A stretch of 64,000 bases of DNA from Pseudoxanthobacter soli DSM 19599 (GCF_900148505.1 NZ_FRXO01000003.1:555786-619785); one strand, 5' to 3'; numbered from the stretch's first letter, positions 26,159 to 34,518 are shown. Made by a program: numbers and translations. Notes: generated by a model not told the origin, from the letters alone.

Positions 26159-27370
26159 GTGCAGAGGACGAACCGATCCGATGGCAGGCCTCGGCCCGCG
26201 CGACGCGCGGCGCTTCTCTGTCTGGCGGCGGGCGTGTGGGGCCTCGCCGCAAGCGCCGCCGCCAACGTCATCGACGGCGCGGACGACCGGGAGTCCCTGA
26301 TTGCCGCCGCGGGCCGGCTCGGGCTCGACGCCGCCGAGGTCGCCCGCATCCGCAAGGCGACCGGCTTCGTCGGCTGCCTGTCGCCGTCGCCGTCGATGGG
26401 CACGGGCGTGCTGTTTCTCGACGGCGCGCAGGTGCTGACCGCCGCGCACATCCTGTTCGAGCCCTCGGGCCGGCCGCGCTCGAAATGCTTCTTCAAGAAC
26501 CAGGACGCCGATCCGGTGGTGGTCGATCTCGTCACCGTCGACGGCTATGCTCGCTTCGGGGCCGCCCGTCCGAAGCCCGGCTCGGCGGAGGACTATGCGG
26601 TCGTGCGGCTCGCCGCGCCGGTCGCCGGGGCCGTTCCGTTCGGCGCCGCGGAGGCGCCGCCCGCCGTGGGGGAACGTCTCGTCGTCATCACCGCCCACCC
26701 GGCGGGCATGGCGAAGGAGGTCGACAAGGGCGTGCCGGTGGCGCAGGGCTGCGTGATCAGGAAGGTGCCGGCTCTCAAGCCCACCACACCCAAGCCCACC
26801 CCCACACCCAAGTCCACCACCACACCCAATCCCGCTGCCACGCCGGGAAGCGCCGGCGCGGCCGGTGCCTCCGGCCCGGCGCAGCCGTTCCGCACCGATT
26901 GCGATGCCACCGGCTCGTCCTCGGGCGGTGCGAACCTGATGCGCCTCGATGGCGGGCAGGGCGGCGGCCCGCTGGTGCTGCGCGGCATCACCATCTCCAC
27001 CGGTCCGTGGCGCAATCCGAAACTCGCCGGGGCGCCCTATGACGAGCGCAAGGGCAGCTTCACCACCGCGCTCGACGTTTCCGGCGCCATCGCCGCGGCC
27101 GGGCGCGACCTCGCCCGCACGGCGCCGCCCCCGCCGGCCGGGGCCGGGGGCGTCGCTTCGGCCGCCGTGCAGGTGCGCGCCGTCCCGGTCGGCAGCGTCG
27201 ACCTTTCGGGTGTCGACCTTTCCGGTGTGGACCTGTCCGGCGCGGCCGCGCCGCCCGAAGCCGGCGTCGCGGTTCCGACCGGACCCGGCCTGCCGGGCGT
27301 CGATGTCGGCCGGGCCACCCGGCGGGCCGTGCCCGGCATCACCGGGAAATCCACTGCCGTCCAGCCCTGA
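26159..27370 (+). CDS. Secreted trypsin-like serine protease (S1 family)
   Basis: A 403-residue protein with an N-terminal signal peptide (RRAALLCLAAGVWGLAASAAA). The trypsin fold has the triad His97 (LTAAHIL), Asp145 (EDYAVVRL) and Ser255 (DATGSSSGGAN), so it should be active. A Thr/Pro/Lys-rich linker (about residues 207-240) is inserted before the serine strand, and the C-terminus has three DLSGV repeats (347-361) and a Pro/Gly tail. The GTG at 26159 is chosen because it follows the uvrB stop and a purine-rich site and gives a clean signal peptide. The substrate is unknown; export to the periplasm is inferred. Confidence 0.78.
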   Translation: MQRTNRSDGRPRPARRAALLCLAAGVWGLAASAAANVIDGADDRESLIAAAGRLGLDAAEVARIRKATGFVGCLSPSPSMGTGVLFLDGAQVLTAAHILFEPSGRPRSKCFFKNQDADPVVVDLVTVDGYARFGAARPKPGSAEDYAVVRLAAPVAGAVPFGAAEAPPAVGERLVVITAHPAGMAKEVDKGVPVAQGCVIRKVPALKPTTPKPTPTPKSTTTPNPAATPGSAGAAGASGPAQPFRTDCDATGSSSGGANLMRLDGGQGGGPLVLRGITISTGPWRNPKLAGAPYDERKGSFTTALDVSGAIAAAGRDLARTAPPPPAGAGGVASAAVQVRAVPVGSVDLSGVDLSGVDLSGAAAPPEAGVAVPTGPGLPGVDVGRATRRAVPGITGKSTAVQP

Positions 27371-27513
27371 AACCCGCGTCCCGCTCTCGCCGCGCGTTCT
27401 GCCTGATGACAGCCGCGCGGAGATCGGTTATCGAAGAACACGGTCGCAGGGCGGACGAGATGCCTGCCGGCGGCCCGCCGCAGAGAGGGCGATGCGCCTC
27501 CGATGCCGGCTGC

Positions 27514-27588
27514 GCGGGTGTAGTTCAGTGGTAGAACGACAGCTTCCCAAGCTGTATGTCGTGGGTTCGATTCCCATCACCCGCTCCA
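27514..27588 (+). tRNA. tRNA-Gly (anticodon CCC)
   Basis: A 75-nt cloverleaf. The acceptor GCGGGTG/CACCCGC is followed by T and an encoded CCA (27586-27588). The D arm is GTTC/GAAC, the anticodon stem is ACAGC/GCTGT with loop TTCCCAA (anticodon CCC), and the T arm has the loop TTCGATT. No integrase or duplicated 3' end is seen downstream, so there is no sign of island insertion at this tRNA. Confidence 0.97.
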
Positions 27589-27671
27589 GATTTCCGCTTC
27601 CGATCGCGATGACCGAAGATCGCCTTCGGCCCCTCGGGCCGCCGGGGCGTCGTCACGCCTGATCGTGCTTC

Positions 27672-27776
27672 GGAGCGCTTTCCGATCTGATGGAAACATC
27701 GGATCGACAGGAAAACGCTCCGGATTCAAAAGCTTGAGCATTTGCTTGTCGTTCAGATCGGTTTGATCTGAACGGG
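27672..27776 (-). repeat. dispersed double-hairpin palindromic element, copy 1
   Basis: About 105 bp that align end to end with the reverse complement of 44391-44497: GGAGCGCTTTCCGATCTGAT at one end, TTCAAAAGCTTGAGCATTTG in the middle and TTCAGATCGGTTTGATCTGA at the other end. It lies 84 bp after tRNA-Gly. Confidence 0.85.
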
Positions 27777-27786
27777 ACATGCGCGC

Positions 27787-27808
27787 GAGCGCTTTCCGGT
27801 CTGAACGC
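27787..27808 (-). repeat. end fragment of the palindromic element
   Basis: GAGCGCTTTCCGGTCTGAACG repeats the end of the neighbouring element, 10 bp further on. It adjoins the 3' end of the small gene at 27815-28006 and could have come from a nested or partial insertion. Confidence 0.55.
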
Positions 27809-27814
27809 ATGGGC

Positions 27815-28006
27815 TCAGGGCGGCCGCCGCACATAGCCGGCGGATACCTGCGCGGCCATGAAGTCGCGTTCGGCCTGCAGCAGCGCCACCTCGTCGAGCA
27901 GCAGGCGAACGGCCCGCCACGCGCCGCCCGATTCCACGATGAAATCCTCGACTTCGTCCACCGGCGGTCGCTCGGTCCATCCGCTCCGATCCATGGGTTC
28001 GTTCAT
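27815..28006 (-). CDS. small hypothetical protein, 63 residues
   Basis: A possible small gene: MNEPMDRSGWTERPP, then an amphipathic acidic helix (DEVEDFIVESGGAWRAVRLL) and LLDEVALLQAERDFMAAQVS. Composition and helix pattern look protein-like, unlike the upstream extension of the same frame, which is made of tandem-repeat DNA. The ATG at 28006 has only a weak purine-rich site. I do not recognise a family. No membrane segment or signal peptide is seen. Confidence 0.5.
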   Translation of the reverse strand: MNEPMDRSGWTERPPVDEVEDFIVESGGAWRAVRLLLDEVALLQAERDFMAAQVSAGYVRRPP

Positions 28007-28032
28007 CGCCGTGCCCGCTCGCTTTCGGTTTT

Positions 28033-28133
28033 GCATCCCGCTTGGCCCGCATCCCGCTTGGCCAAATCCCACTTGGCCCGCATCCCGCTTGGCTCGCATC
28101 TCGCCTGGCCAAATCCCGTCTGGCCGCGTCTCG
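28033..28133. repeat. 15-16 bp tandem repeat, about six copies
   Basis: Variants of GCATCCCGCTTGGCC and AAATCCCACTTGGCC repeat across 100 bp immediately upstream (on the minus strand) of the small gene at 27815-28006. Units diverge by a few bases and there are no spacers, so it is not a CRISPR array. Confidence 0.88.
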
Positions 28134-28226
28134 CGTGACCCCGTCACCGATTCGCCCGGCGCCGGAACGGGGCTCGCCCCGCTGGCCGGGACGGACGCTC
28201 GTGGTTCCATGCTCCATCCGGCTATG

Positions 28227-28261
28227 GATTCCATAAGAACAAAACAGGTACAAATGGAATC
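28227..28261. promoter_or_regulatory. 8-bp inverted repeat in an AT-rich patch, possible operator
   Basis: GATTCCAT (28227-28234) and ATGGAATC (28254-28261) flank 19 bp of A-rich sequence that contains GAAC-N7-GTAC (28237-28251). This is the only AT-rich stretch between the tRNA and pmtA. It may serve the small minus-strand gene. No protein assignment is made. Confidence 0.35.
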
Positions 28262-28338
28262 TGATGCCATGCCCGGCCGGTCCACCGGCAATGTCGGCGG
28301 GTGCCACTCAGCAACTGTCACAATGCCGCGCTAGGCAT

Positions 28339-28400
28339 GGTTCGTCGGGATCGTACCGGTCCGGATGACGGGAATGCTCAAGCTGTTGAAATGCGGAGCG
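28339..28400 (+). repeat. decayed copy of the palindromic element
   Basis: GGTTCGTCGGGATCGTACCGG followed by GGAATGCTCAAGCTGTTGAA and GCGGAGCG keeps the order of landmarks of the element at 44391-44497 but has many substitutions, and the second hairpin is missing. It lies about 110 bp before pmtA. Confidence 0.55.
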
Positions 28401-28509
28401 CATCCGCGTGGCCGGGCGCCGCCCGTGCCCGCTGCCCGCGCTCCGGTGAGTGTCGCGCGCGGGCGGCCGGAAGGCCGTCGCGTTCGTGACCGTTCCGTTT
28501 GCGAGAGGC

Positions 28510-29229
28510 ATGATGAAGAGCGCAGCGACATCCGGCACGGCGGACAGGGATCGCACCCCGTCGATCGCGGTTCATTCCACGGCGGACCTCGAGCATCACA
28601 TGGTCGAGAAGGCCTATGCCCGCTGGGCGCCCGTCTACGATGCCATCATCGGCCCGGTGTTCCTCGCCGGGCGCCGCGCCGCCGCCCAGGCGGCCGGCCG
28701 GGTCGGCGGCCGCATCCTCGAAATCGGCGTCGGTACCGGGCTGTCCTTCCCCGATTATGATGCTTCCACCGAGATCACCGGCATCGACCTGTCGGAGCCG
28801 ATGCTGGAAAAGGCGCGCCAGAAGGCTGGCACCGGCCGGTTCCCCCAGGTCAAGGCGCTGGCGCAGATGGATGCCCACGACCTCGCCTTCCCGGATTCCA
28901 GCTTCGACTGCGTGGTGGCGCAGTTCGTCATCACGCTGGTGCAGTCGCCGGAACGGGTGCTGGACGAATGCGCCCGCGTGGTCCGGCCGGGCGGTGAGGT
29001 CGTTCTCGTCAACCACCTCTATTCGGAAACGGGCGTCGCCGCGGCTGTGGAACGCTGGTTCGCCAGGCGCACCCGGCACCTCGGCCTCCGGCCCGAATTT
29101 CCCTTCGCCCGCATCGCGGCGTGGCGGGAAACCCGGCCGGAAATGACGCTGGTGGAACGCACGGCGTTGAAGCCGTTCGGCGTCTACACGCTGATCCGCT
29201 TCCGCAAGGAGCCGGTCGCCTCCGTCTGA
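28510..29229 (+). CDS. pmtA: Phosphatidylethanolamine N-methyltransferase (PmtA type)
   Basis: A SAM-dependent methyltransferase that makes phosphatidylcholine from phosphatidylethanolamine at the inner membrane surface. The 239-residue product shows the family start (MVEKAYARWAPVYDAIIGPV), the SAM motif I ILEIGVGTGLSFPDY, GIDLSEPMLEKAR, LAFPDSSFDCVVAQFVITLV and the C-terminal FGVYTLIRF. This pattern is the Rhodobacter/Caulobacter-like PmtA. The GAGAGG at 28503-28508 suits ATG 28510 or the next ATG at 28513. It is convergent with the efflux operon downstream. Confidence 0.85.
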   Translation: MMKSAATSGTADRDRTPSIAVHSTADLEHHMVEKAYARWAPVYDAIIGPVFLAGRRAAAQAAGRVGGRILEIGVGTGLSFPDYDASTEITGIDLSEPMLEKARQKAGTGRFPQVKALAQMDAHDLAFPDSSFDCVVAQFVITLVQSPERVLDECARVVRPGGEVVLVNHLYSETGVAAAVERWFARRTRHLGLRPEFPFARIAAWRETRPEMTLVERTALKPFGVYTLIRFRKEPVASV

Positions 29230-29235
29230 ACGCCG

Positions 29236-29261
29236 CCGGTTCGCGCCGTGCCGCGAACCGG
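29236..29261. terminator. 10-bp stem between convergent pmtA and the aaeA-like gene
   Basis: CCGGTTCGCG (29236-29245), a 6-nt loop, and CGCGAACCGG (29252-29261) form a perfect stem in the 44-bp space between two converging genes. No T run is present, so it may act as a Rho-assisted, two-way stop. Confidence 0.5.
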
Positions 29262-29273
29262 TCCCCGCGCTTC

Positions 29274-30176
29274 TCAGGGCGCCGGCTTGGCGCCGGTGCC
29301 GGCGGTCTGCGGCAGGATCTCGACGCTGGCGGTGCGGCCGACGACGAGCTTCACCCCCGCGGGCAGCGGCTGGTCGAGTTCGATGCGCACCGGCACGCGC
29401 TGGGCGAGGCGCACCCAGTCGAAGGTCGGATCGATCCGGGCGAGCAGGCTCGAACTCGCCGCGACGTTGCTGCTGGAAATGCCGCCGGCGATGCTCTGCA
29501 CCCGCCCGGTGACCACGGGGTCGTCGCCGAGCAGCACCACCACGGCGCGGTCGCCGACCGCGATGCGCGACAGCTTCGTCTCCGGGAAATAGCCGTCGAC
29601 ATAGAAGGAATCGCTGTCGATCAGCGCGAACACGGGGTGGCCGGTCGTCACGTAGTCGCCCTTGCGCATGGTGAAGTTGGTGACGATGCCGTCCACCGGC
29701 GCCTTGACGCGGGTCCGCTCCAGGTTGAGGGCGGCGAGGTCGCGGTCCGCCGTCGCCTGCTCGACCGCCGCCGTGGCCATGGCGGCGTCGGTGTCGACGG
29801 TCTGCTTCTCTTCGGCCGTGACCGTGAGGTCGGTGAGCTGGCTGTAGCGCTGCTGGTTGCGCTCTGCGAGCACCAGAGCGGCCTTCTTGCTGGCGAGCAC
29901 GGCCTCCGCCTGCCGGAGCGCGATCTCGTAGCGCGAGGGATCGATCCGGAACAGCAGGTCGCCGGCCTTGACCTGCTGGTTATCGGTGGCGAGCACCTCC
30001 ACGACCAGGCCCGAGACGTCCGGCGTCAGCCCGACAACATCGGCGGTCACCTGCCCGTCGCGCGTCCACGGGGCATCCATGTAGTAGACCCAGAGCTGGT
30101 AGCCGACCAGGGAGGCGACGGCGACGACGATGAGCGTGGCCACCACGCGGAAGATGCGGCTGAACCAGTGGCTCAT
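29274..30176 (-). CDS. HlyD/EmrA-type membrane fusion protein (AaeA-like)
   Basis: The periplasmic adaptor of an efflux pump. The 300-residue product has one N-terminal membrane anchor (VVATLIVVAVASLVGYQLWV), the lipoyl half-motifs TPDVSGLVVEVLATDNQQVK and KAPVDGIVTNFTMRKGD, a helical hairpin between them, and a beta-barrel domain (DYVTTGHPVFALIDSDSFYV). The AaeA-like YMDAPWTRDGQVTADVV is typical. It is the last gene of an aaeB-aaeX-aaeA order on the minus strand, with 172 bp and a tandem repeat before it. Confidence 0.85.
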   Translation of the reverse strand: MSHWFSRIFRVVATLIVVAVASLVGYQLWVYYMDAPWTRDGQVTADVVGLTPDVSGLVVEVLATDNQQVKAGDLLFRIDPSRYEIALRQAEAVLASKKAALVLAERNQQRYSQLTDLTVTAEEKQTVDTDAAMATAAVEQATADRDLAALNLERTRVKAPVDGIVTNFTMRKGDYVTTGHPVFALIDSDSFYVDGYFPETKLSRIAVGDRAVVVLLGDDPVVTGRVQSIAGGISSSNVAASSSLLARIDPTFDWVRLAQRVPVRIELDQPLPAGVKLVVGRTASVEILPQTAGTGAKPAP

Positions 30177-30222
30177 GAAAAGGTCCGTCCGGTGTTTCGG
30201 GCGATCATCGCCAAATCCTCAT

Positions 30223-30312
30223 GGGAAGGTAAGCCCTTGGGAAGGTAAGCCCTTGGGAAGGTAAGTCCTTGGGAAGGTAAGCCCTCGGGAAGGTCAGTCC
30301 GCGGGAAGGTGG
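30223..30312. repeat. 16-bp tandem repeat, about five to six copies
   Basis: GGGAAGGTAAGCCCTT and close variants repeat between the aaeX-like and aaeA-like genes. On the minus strand the array is untranslated leader or spacer inside the operon. Confidence 0.9.
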
Positions 30313-30348
30313 TCAGGCCCGGTCGGCGGCGGCGCGGCGCGGGGAAAC

Positions 30349-30603
30349 TCACGACGGCGTGTCTTCGCTGGCCGCCGTCGCCGGCAGGCCCAGATAGGGA
30401 TGGGTGACGCCGACCGGAATCTGGAGCAGCGCGCCGAGCGCGATCACGAAGATCGCCAGATCGAACAGCGCGCGGTGCCAGATGAAGCGGTAGAGGCCGA
30501 AGCGGTCCATGAGGCGGCCCGCGAGAAGGGTGATCAGCAGCGCGAAAAGCCCGGCGATCAGCAGGACCGGCACGATCACGCCGTAGATGTCGATCTCGCC
30601 CAT
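30349..30603 (-). CDS. DUF1656 small membrane protein (AaeX-like)
   Basis: An 84-residue inner-membrane protein with two transmembrane helices (IYGVIVPVLLIAGLFALLIT and ALFDLAIFVIALGALLQI). This is the AaeX family, found between the FUSC permease and the fusion protein of aromatic-acid efflux pumps. Its ATG overlaps the stop of the upstream permease gene (TGATG), so the two are translationally coupled. Confidence 0.82.
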   Translation of the reverse strand: MGEIDIYGVIVPVLLIAGLFALLITLLAGRLMDRFGLYRFIWHRALFDLAIFVIALGALLQIPVGVTHPYLGLPATAASEDTPS

Positions 30604-32729
30604 CAATGGGTCTCCGAGGCGGCAAGGGGCGTCGAGGCGGGAATGGCCGTCAGGGCGGGGGCGGGCGCGCGGGAGCGAAGCGCGGCGCGGCGGAAGCCGA
30701 CCAGCGCCGCAACGGCCTCCCGCAGCACCGCCTTCGGCGTGGTCGCGGCGTGGGCCGTCAGGCAGGCAAGGATGTCGTCGAGCACGCTGAGCGAGTCGGT
30801 GCCCGACGGTGGCGGCCTGTCGGCGAGGCGCGCGCGGAAATGGGCCTCGGCCATCGAGAACAGCCGGTCGATCTTGGGCCCCGCCTCGGGCGGCAACCGG
30901 GCGCGCAGCGCCGCGAGGTCTTCCAGGCCGCCGGCCGCCATCAGGTCCGCGAACACTTTTTCCGCGGCATCGTCCTGCCGCGGCTCGCCGGTCAGCCGGG
31001 GAACGATCAGGCCGACGCGGTCGATCATCCGCCGGGTGAACGGATCGCGGCCCTCGCGGGTGTGGCCGGCTGCGACGGCCATGAGGTCGCGCAGCCCCGC
31101 GCGCGTGAGCCGCCGGGCGGCCTGTGCCGGATCGAGCGTGCGCACCGTGCGCACGACGGCGGCGACGAACAGCATGCCGAACAGCGATGCGATGTTGGCG
31201 TTGAGGAACGAGGGCAGGTCGGTCACCGGATAATTGTTCTGCAGTCCGAGCAGAAGCACCACGCTCACGAGGACGACGAAGCCGTAGGTGCCCCAGGTCG
31301 GCGACGACATCATCACGCCGAGAGGCAGCATCAGCGGCGCGAGCGCGACGACGAGCGCCGCGAAACCGTCGATCTTCGGCAGGATGCCGAACTGGTAGAC
31401 GAACAGGATCACGAGCGCGATCAGCGTCGCGAAGATGAACGTGCGCAGCCGCGGCCAGGGATTGTCGATCGCGGAGACGACGCTGCCGTATACCGCCACC
31501 TGGATGGCGGCGTTCGCGCCCCAGGTCCAGCCGCCGACGATCCAGACCGCGCAGACGGCGGAGATCGAGACCGTCACCGCGATGGCGATGCGCGCCGCGA
31601 GTCCGTGGTCGGCGTGAAGCGGCACGGATTCCACCGCCCGGGTGTCGTATCGCGGCGGGCGGGCGAGGGTGCGCCGGCCCTCGCGGATCGCCAGCCAGAG
31701 ATCGATGCAGTCTTCCCTGAGGTCCATGAAATAGGACAGGCGCTGGCAGAGATTGGTGAGCGTCGCCGATTGCCAGCCGTCCGCGGTCGGATCGGCCGGC
31801 TCCAGCCGGGCGATGTCGTCGCGGATCTCGCGGGCGAGCGCGGGCGGCGCGTCCACGCCCTGTCCGATCCAGGCCACGAGCTTGGCGGCGAGGGCCTCGA
31901 AACCGGCCGGCAGGGTGCCTTCGCCGCGCAGGAACTGGAACCGGTCGCGGATCGCCGAGAGCGTCGGCAGCATCAGGATCATGCGGTCGTGGACCGCCTT
32001 CAGCCGCCGCGCGATGCCGCTGTGGGCGGAAGGGTCGTAGTTCAGGAACAGCATCACGCCCTGAAGGTCCGCGGCGTCTGCCGCGAGCCGGCGCCTCATC
32101 CGGGCGATCTCGACGCCCTTCGTGTCGGCGGCGAGCGAATCCACCGCCAGCCGGTCGGCCGCCATCATCCATGTCCGCAGCCGCTCGGCGACCTGCGGGC
32201 CGGTATCGCGCGGCAGCACGATGAGGCCGATCACCGTGGCGCAGACGATGGCGAGGCCGATCTCCTCCACGCGGGCGACGGCCACCATGAAGATCGAGGC
32301 GGGATCGCCGACGCTCGGAAAGCCGATGATCGCGGCGGTGTAGCCCGCGAGCAGGAAGACGTAGGACCGCGGGGTGCGGTCGAGCAGCGAGAGATAGAGG
32401 CAGATGCCGGTCCACGCCGCCAGCGCAGCCGACAGGATCAGCGGCGCGTCGACGAGGTTCGGCACCAGCACGACCGCCGCCGTCGCGCCGAGCAGCGTGC
32501 CGAGCATGCGGAAGATCGCCTTGGAGCCGGTGGCGCCGGCGAGCGGCTGCGACACCAGATAGACCGACCCCATCGCCCACGCCGGCTTGCTGAGGCCGAA
32601 CGCGAACGAGAGATAGAGCGCCAGCATCGCGGCGGCGAAGGTCTTGAGGGAATAGAGACAATCCCCCGCGAACGACGCGGCCTGCCAGGCGTGGCTTTTC
32701 AGGAGGGTCCGATCGGCCGTTGTCGCCAT
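30603..32729 (-). CDS. FUSC family inner-membrane efflux protein (AaeB-like)
   Basis: The 708-residue permease of an aromatic carboxylic acid-type efflux pump; the actual substrate is not known. It has two bundles of about five helices (roughly residues 20-170 and 365-510), each followed by a cytoplasmic region, as in FUSC/AaeB proteins. Conserved pieces are KPAWAMGSVYLVSQPLAGAT and RVEEIGLAIVCATVIG. It is the first gene of the minus-strand operon. A LysR regulator (AaeR-like) is not adjacent; a terminator separates the operon from bdhA upstream. Confidence 0.85.
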   Translation of the reverse strand: MATTADRTLLKSHAWQAASFAGDCLYSLKTFAAAMLALYLSFAFGLSKPAWAMGSVYLVSQPLAGATGSKAIFRMLGTLLGATAAVVLVPNLVDAPLILSAALAAWTGICLYLSLLDRTPRSYVFLLAGYTAAIIGFPSVGDPASIFMVAVARVEEIGLAIVCATVIGLIVLPRDTGPQVAERLRTWMMAADRLAVDSLAADTKGVEIARMRRRLAADAADLQGVMLFLNYDPSAHSGIARRLKAVHDRMILMLPTLSAIRDRFQFLRGEGTLPAGFEALAAKLVAWIGQGVDAPPALAREIRDDIARLEPADPTADGWQSATLTNLCQRLSYFMDLREDCIDLWLAIREGRRTLARPPRYDTRAVESVPLHADHGLAARIAIAVTVSISAVCAVWIVGGWTWGANAAIQVAVYGSVVSAIDNPWPRLRTFIFATLIALVILFVYQFGILPKIDGFAALVVALAPLMLPLGVMMSSPTWGTYGFVVLVSVVLLLGLQNNYPVTDLPSFLNANIASLFGMLFVAAVVRTVRTLDPAQAARRLTRAGLRDLMAVAAGHTREGRDPFTRRMIDRVGLIVPRLTGEPRQDDAAEKVFADLMAAGGLEDLAALRARLPPEAGPKIDRLFSMAEAHFRARLADRPPPSGTDSLSVLDDILACLTAHAATTPKAVLREAVAALVGFRRAALRSRAPAPALTAIPASTPLAASETH

Positions 32730-32790
32730 GGATGCCGGATATCGTGAGCCAGGGATAGGAAGGCCGGGTATCGGGTGTTCCGGAAGAACC

Positions 32791-32817
32791 GCTCCCCCGG
32801 GATTCGCCCGGGGGAGC
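32791..32817 (-). terminator. terminator after bdhA
   Basis: GCTCCCCCGGG (32791-32801) and CCCGGGGGAGC (32807-32817) make a perfect 11-bp stem with a 5-nt loop. On the minus strand it is followed by ggttcttcc, a weak T-rich tail. It separates bdhA from the efflux operon. Confidence 0.75.
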
Positions 32818-32843
32818 CGTTCAGGGCCGGGAGGAGAGGCCGG

Positions 32844-33623
32844 TTACTGGGCGGTCCAGCCGCCGTCGATCGGCATGATGGCGCCGGTGATGGACGCCGC
32901 GCCGTCGCTGGCCAGGAACAGCGCGAGCGAAGCGACCTGCTCGACGGTGACGAATTCCTGGGTCGGCTGCTCGCTGAGAAGGAACTTCTTCACTTCCTCC
33001 TCGCTGATGCCGCGGGCCTTGGCGGTATCTGGGATCTGCTTCTCGACCAGCGGGGTCCAGACATAGCCCGGGCAGATCGCGTTGCAGGTGATGCCGAAGG
33101 TCGCCGTCTCCAGCGCCACGGTCTTGGTGAGGCCGGCGATGCCGTGCTTGGCCGAGACATAGGCCGACTTGAACGGCGAGGCGACCAGCGCGTGGGCCGA
33201 GGCGGTGTTGATGATGCGGCCCCACTTGCGCTTCTTCATGCCCGGCACGGCGGCGCGGATGGTGTGGAACGCCGAGGTCAGGTTGATCGCGATGATCGCG
33301 TCCCACTTCTCGATCGGGAAATCCTCGATCGGCGAGACGAACTGGATGCCGGCATTGTTGACGAGGATGTCGATGCCGCCGAACGTCTCCTCGGCGGTCG
33401 AGATCATCTTGGCGATCTGGTCGGGCTTCGTCATGTCGGCGGCGTCGTAGAGCGCCTTCACGCCGTAGTCCTTTTCGAGCGCGGCCCGGGTGGCCTCGAT
33501 CGCGTCCGCCGGGCCGAAGCCGTTGATGACGACGTTGGCTCCGTTGGCGGCGAAGATCTTCGCATATTCGAGGCCGATACCGGAGGTGGAACCGGTGACG
33601 ACGGCGGTCTTGCCCTTCAACAT
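32844..33623 (-). CDS. bdhA: D-3-hydroxybutyrate dehydrogenase
   Basis: An NAD-dependent short-chain dehydrogenase that oxidises 3-hydroxybutyrate to acetoacetate in PHB or ketone-body use. The 259-residue product has the Rossmann loop TGSTSGIGLEYAKIF, NNAGIQFVSPIEDFP, the catalytic Ser in NTASAHALVASP and Tyr/Lys in YVSAKHG, and the specific ICPGYVWTPLVEKQI and AITGAIMPIDGGWTAQ-like end. An AGGAAG site lies before the ATG. A GTTTC-G-GAAAC repeat (33645-33655) lies in its short leader. Divergent from zur. Confidence 0.93.
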   Translation of the reverse strand: MLKGKTAVVTGSTSGIGLEYAKIFAANGANVVINGFGPADAIEATRAALEKDYGVKALYDAADMTKPDQIAKMISTAEETFGGIDILVNNAGIQFVSPIEDFPIEKWDAIIAINLTSAFHTIRAAVPGMKKRKWGRIINTASAHALVASPFKSAYVSAKHGIAGLTKTVALETATFGITCNAICPGYVWTPLVEKQIPDTAKARGISEEEVKKFLLSEQPTQEFVTVEQVASLALFLASDGAASITGAIMPIDGGWTAQ

Positions 33624-33791
33624 GGATATATCTTCCTGAATGCGGTTTCGGAAACAACGCCTGGAAATGCGAGAATACCCTGCCGTTCCGCCGTGAGCGA
33701 TGCGGCGTCAAAGGGGGAGACATTCACCCGCACCCCCTCGGCGGCAGGCGGTCTCCATGCTATATTTTTCGTATGACGGATCAACGGGACG

Positions 33792-34382
33792 ATGTCGCGC
33801 AGGCCCGGAACGACGGCCCGGCCGGAAACGGCGGGGGCGCGCGGGGATCGCGGCCGGGAGATCGCGGATTTGGAAACCCATCACCACGATCATGACAGCG
33901 AGGCCTTCCTGACGCCCGATCACGACCACGGCCCCTGTGCCGGCAGCGTCATCGAGCGGGCGGAGAAGGTGTGCCGCGAGCGCGGCGTGAAGCTCACCAC
34001 GCAGCGCCGCGCGGTGCTGGAGGCGCTGGTCGCCAACCACAAGCCCGCCGGCGCCTACGACATCATCGAGCGCCTCGGGGCGGGCGGCCCGCCGCCGGCG
34101 CCGATCTCGGTCTACCGGGCGCTCGGCTTCCTGACCGAAAACGGCCTCGCCCACCGCATCGAGCGGCTCAACGCGTTCGTGGCCTGCGACGGCCATCATG
34201 ATGCCGCACGGCCGGTTGTCTTCCTGATCTGCGAGACCTGCGGGCAGGTGGCGGAGATCGCGGCGGCCGAGATCGGCATCGACCTCGCCGGGCTGTCCGC
34301 TAAGACCGGCTTCGTGCCCCATACGGCGGCGATCGAGATCAGCGGGCTGTGCAGCCATTGCGCCGGGGCGGCCGCGGCGTGA
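33792..34382 (+). CDS. zur: Fur family regulator, zinc uptake regulator type
   Basis: A Zn-sensing repressor of zinc import genes. The 196-residue product has a His-rich start ([18 protein letters not shown]), the winged helix ([34 protein letters not shown]), the dimerisation domain and two CxxC structural zinc pairs (CETC and CSHC). The CxxC pattern and lack of the Fur-type HHDH core favour Zur. The ATG at 33792 has GGGACG before it; a TTG at 33870 is an alternative start. An AT-rich patch with TATATT (33761-33766) upstream is the likely promoter. No zinc transporter genes are next to it. Confidence 0.85.
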   Translation: MSRRPGTTARPETAGARGDRGREIADLETHHHDHDSEAFLTPDHDHGPCAGSVIERAEKVCRERGVKLTTQRRAVLEALVANHKPAGAYDIIERLGAGGPPPAPISVYRALGFLTENGLAHRIERLNAFVACDGHHDAARPVVFLICETCGQVAEIAAAEIGIDLAGLSAKTGFVPHTAAIEISGLCSHCAGAAAA

Positions 34383-34518
34383 GATTGACGGCCCCGGCGG
34401 GCTCTGGCACCACCGGGCGACCGTCCGGCGCGGCGTGCCGCCGCCGGGCGACAGATTTCCGGGCGCCGGCCCCGCGGATTTTTCCGTGCACGGGCGCGCC
34501 CTTTCCGGGGAAAGCACC

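Noticed and set aside
27514..27588. tRNA-Gly as an integration site for a genomic island
   Set aside because: No integrase, no repeated 3' end of the tRNA and no change in base composition follow; the next genes are native.
28033..28133. CRISPR-like array
   Set aside because: The units are contiguous and only 15-16 bp, with no unique spacers and no cas genes.
28237..28251. GAAC-N7-GTAC as an alphaproteobacterial LexA (SOS) box
   Set aside because: The second half is GTAC rather than GAAC or GTTC, and the nearby small gene has no repair function. A chance match is likely.
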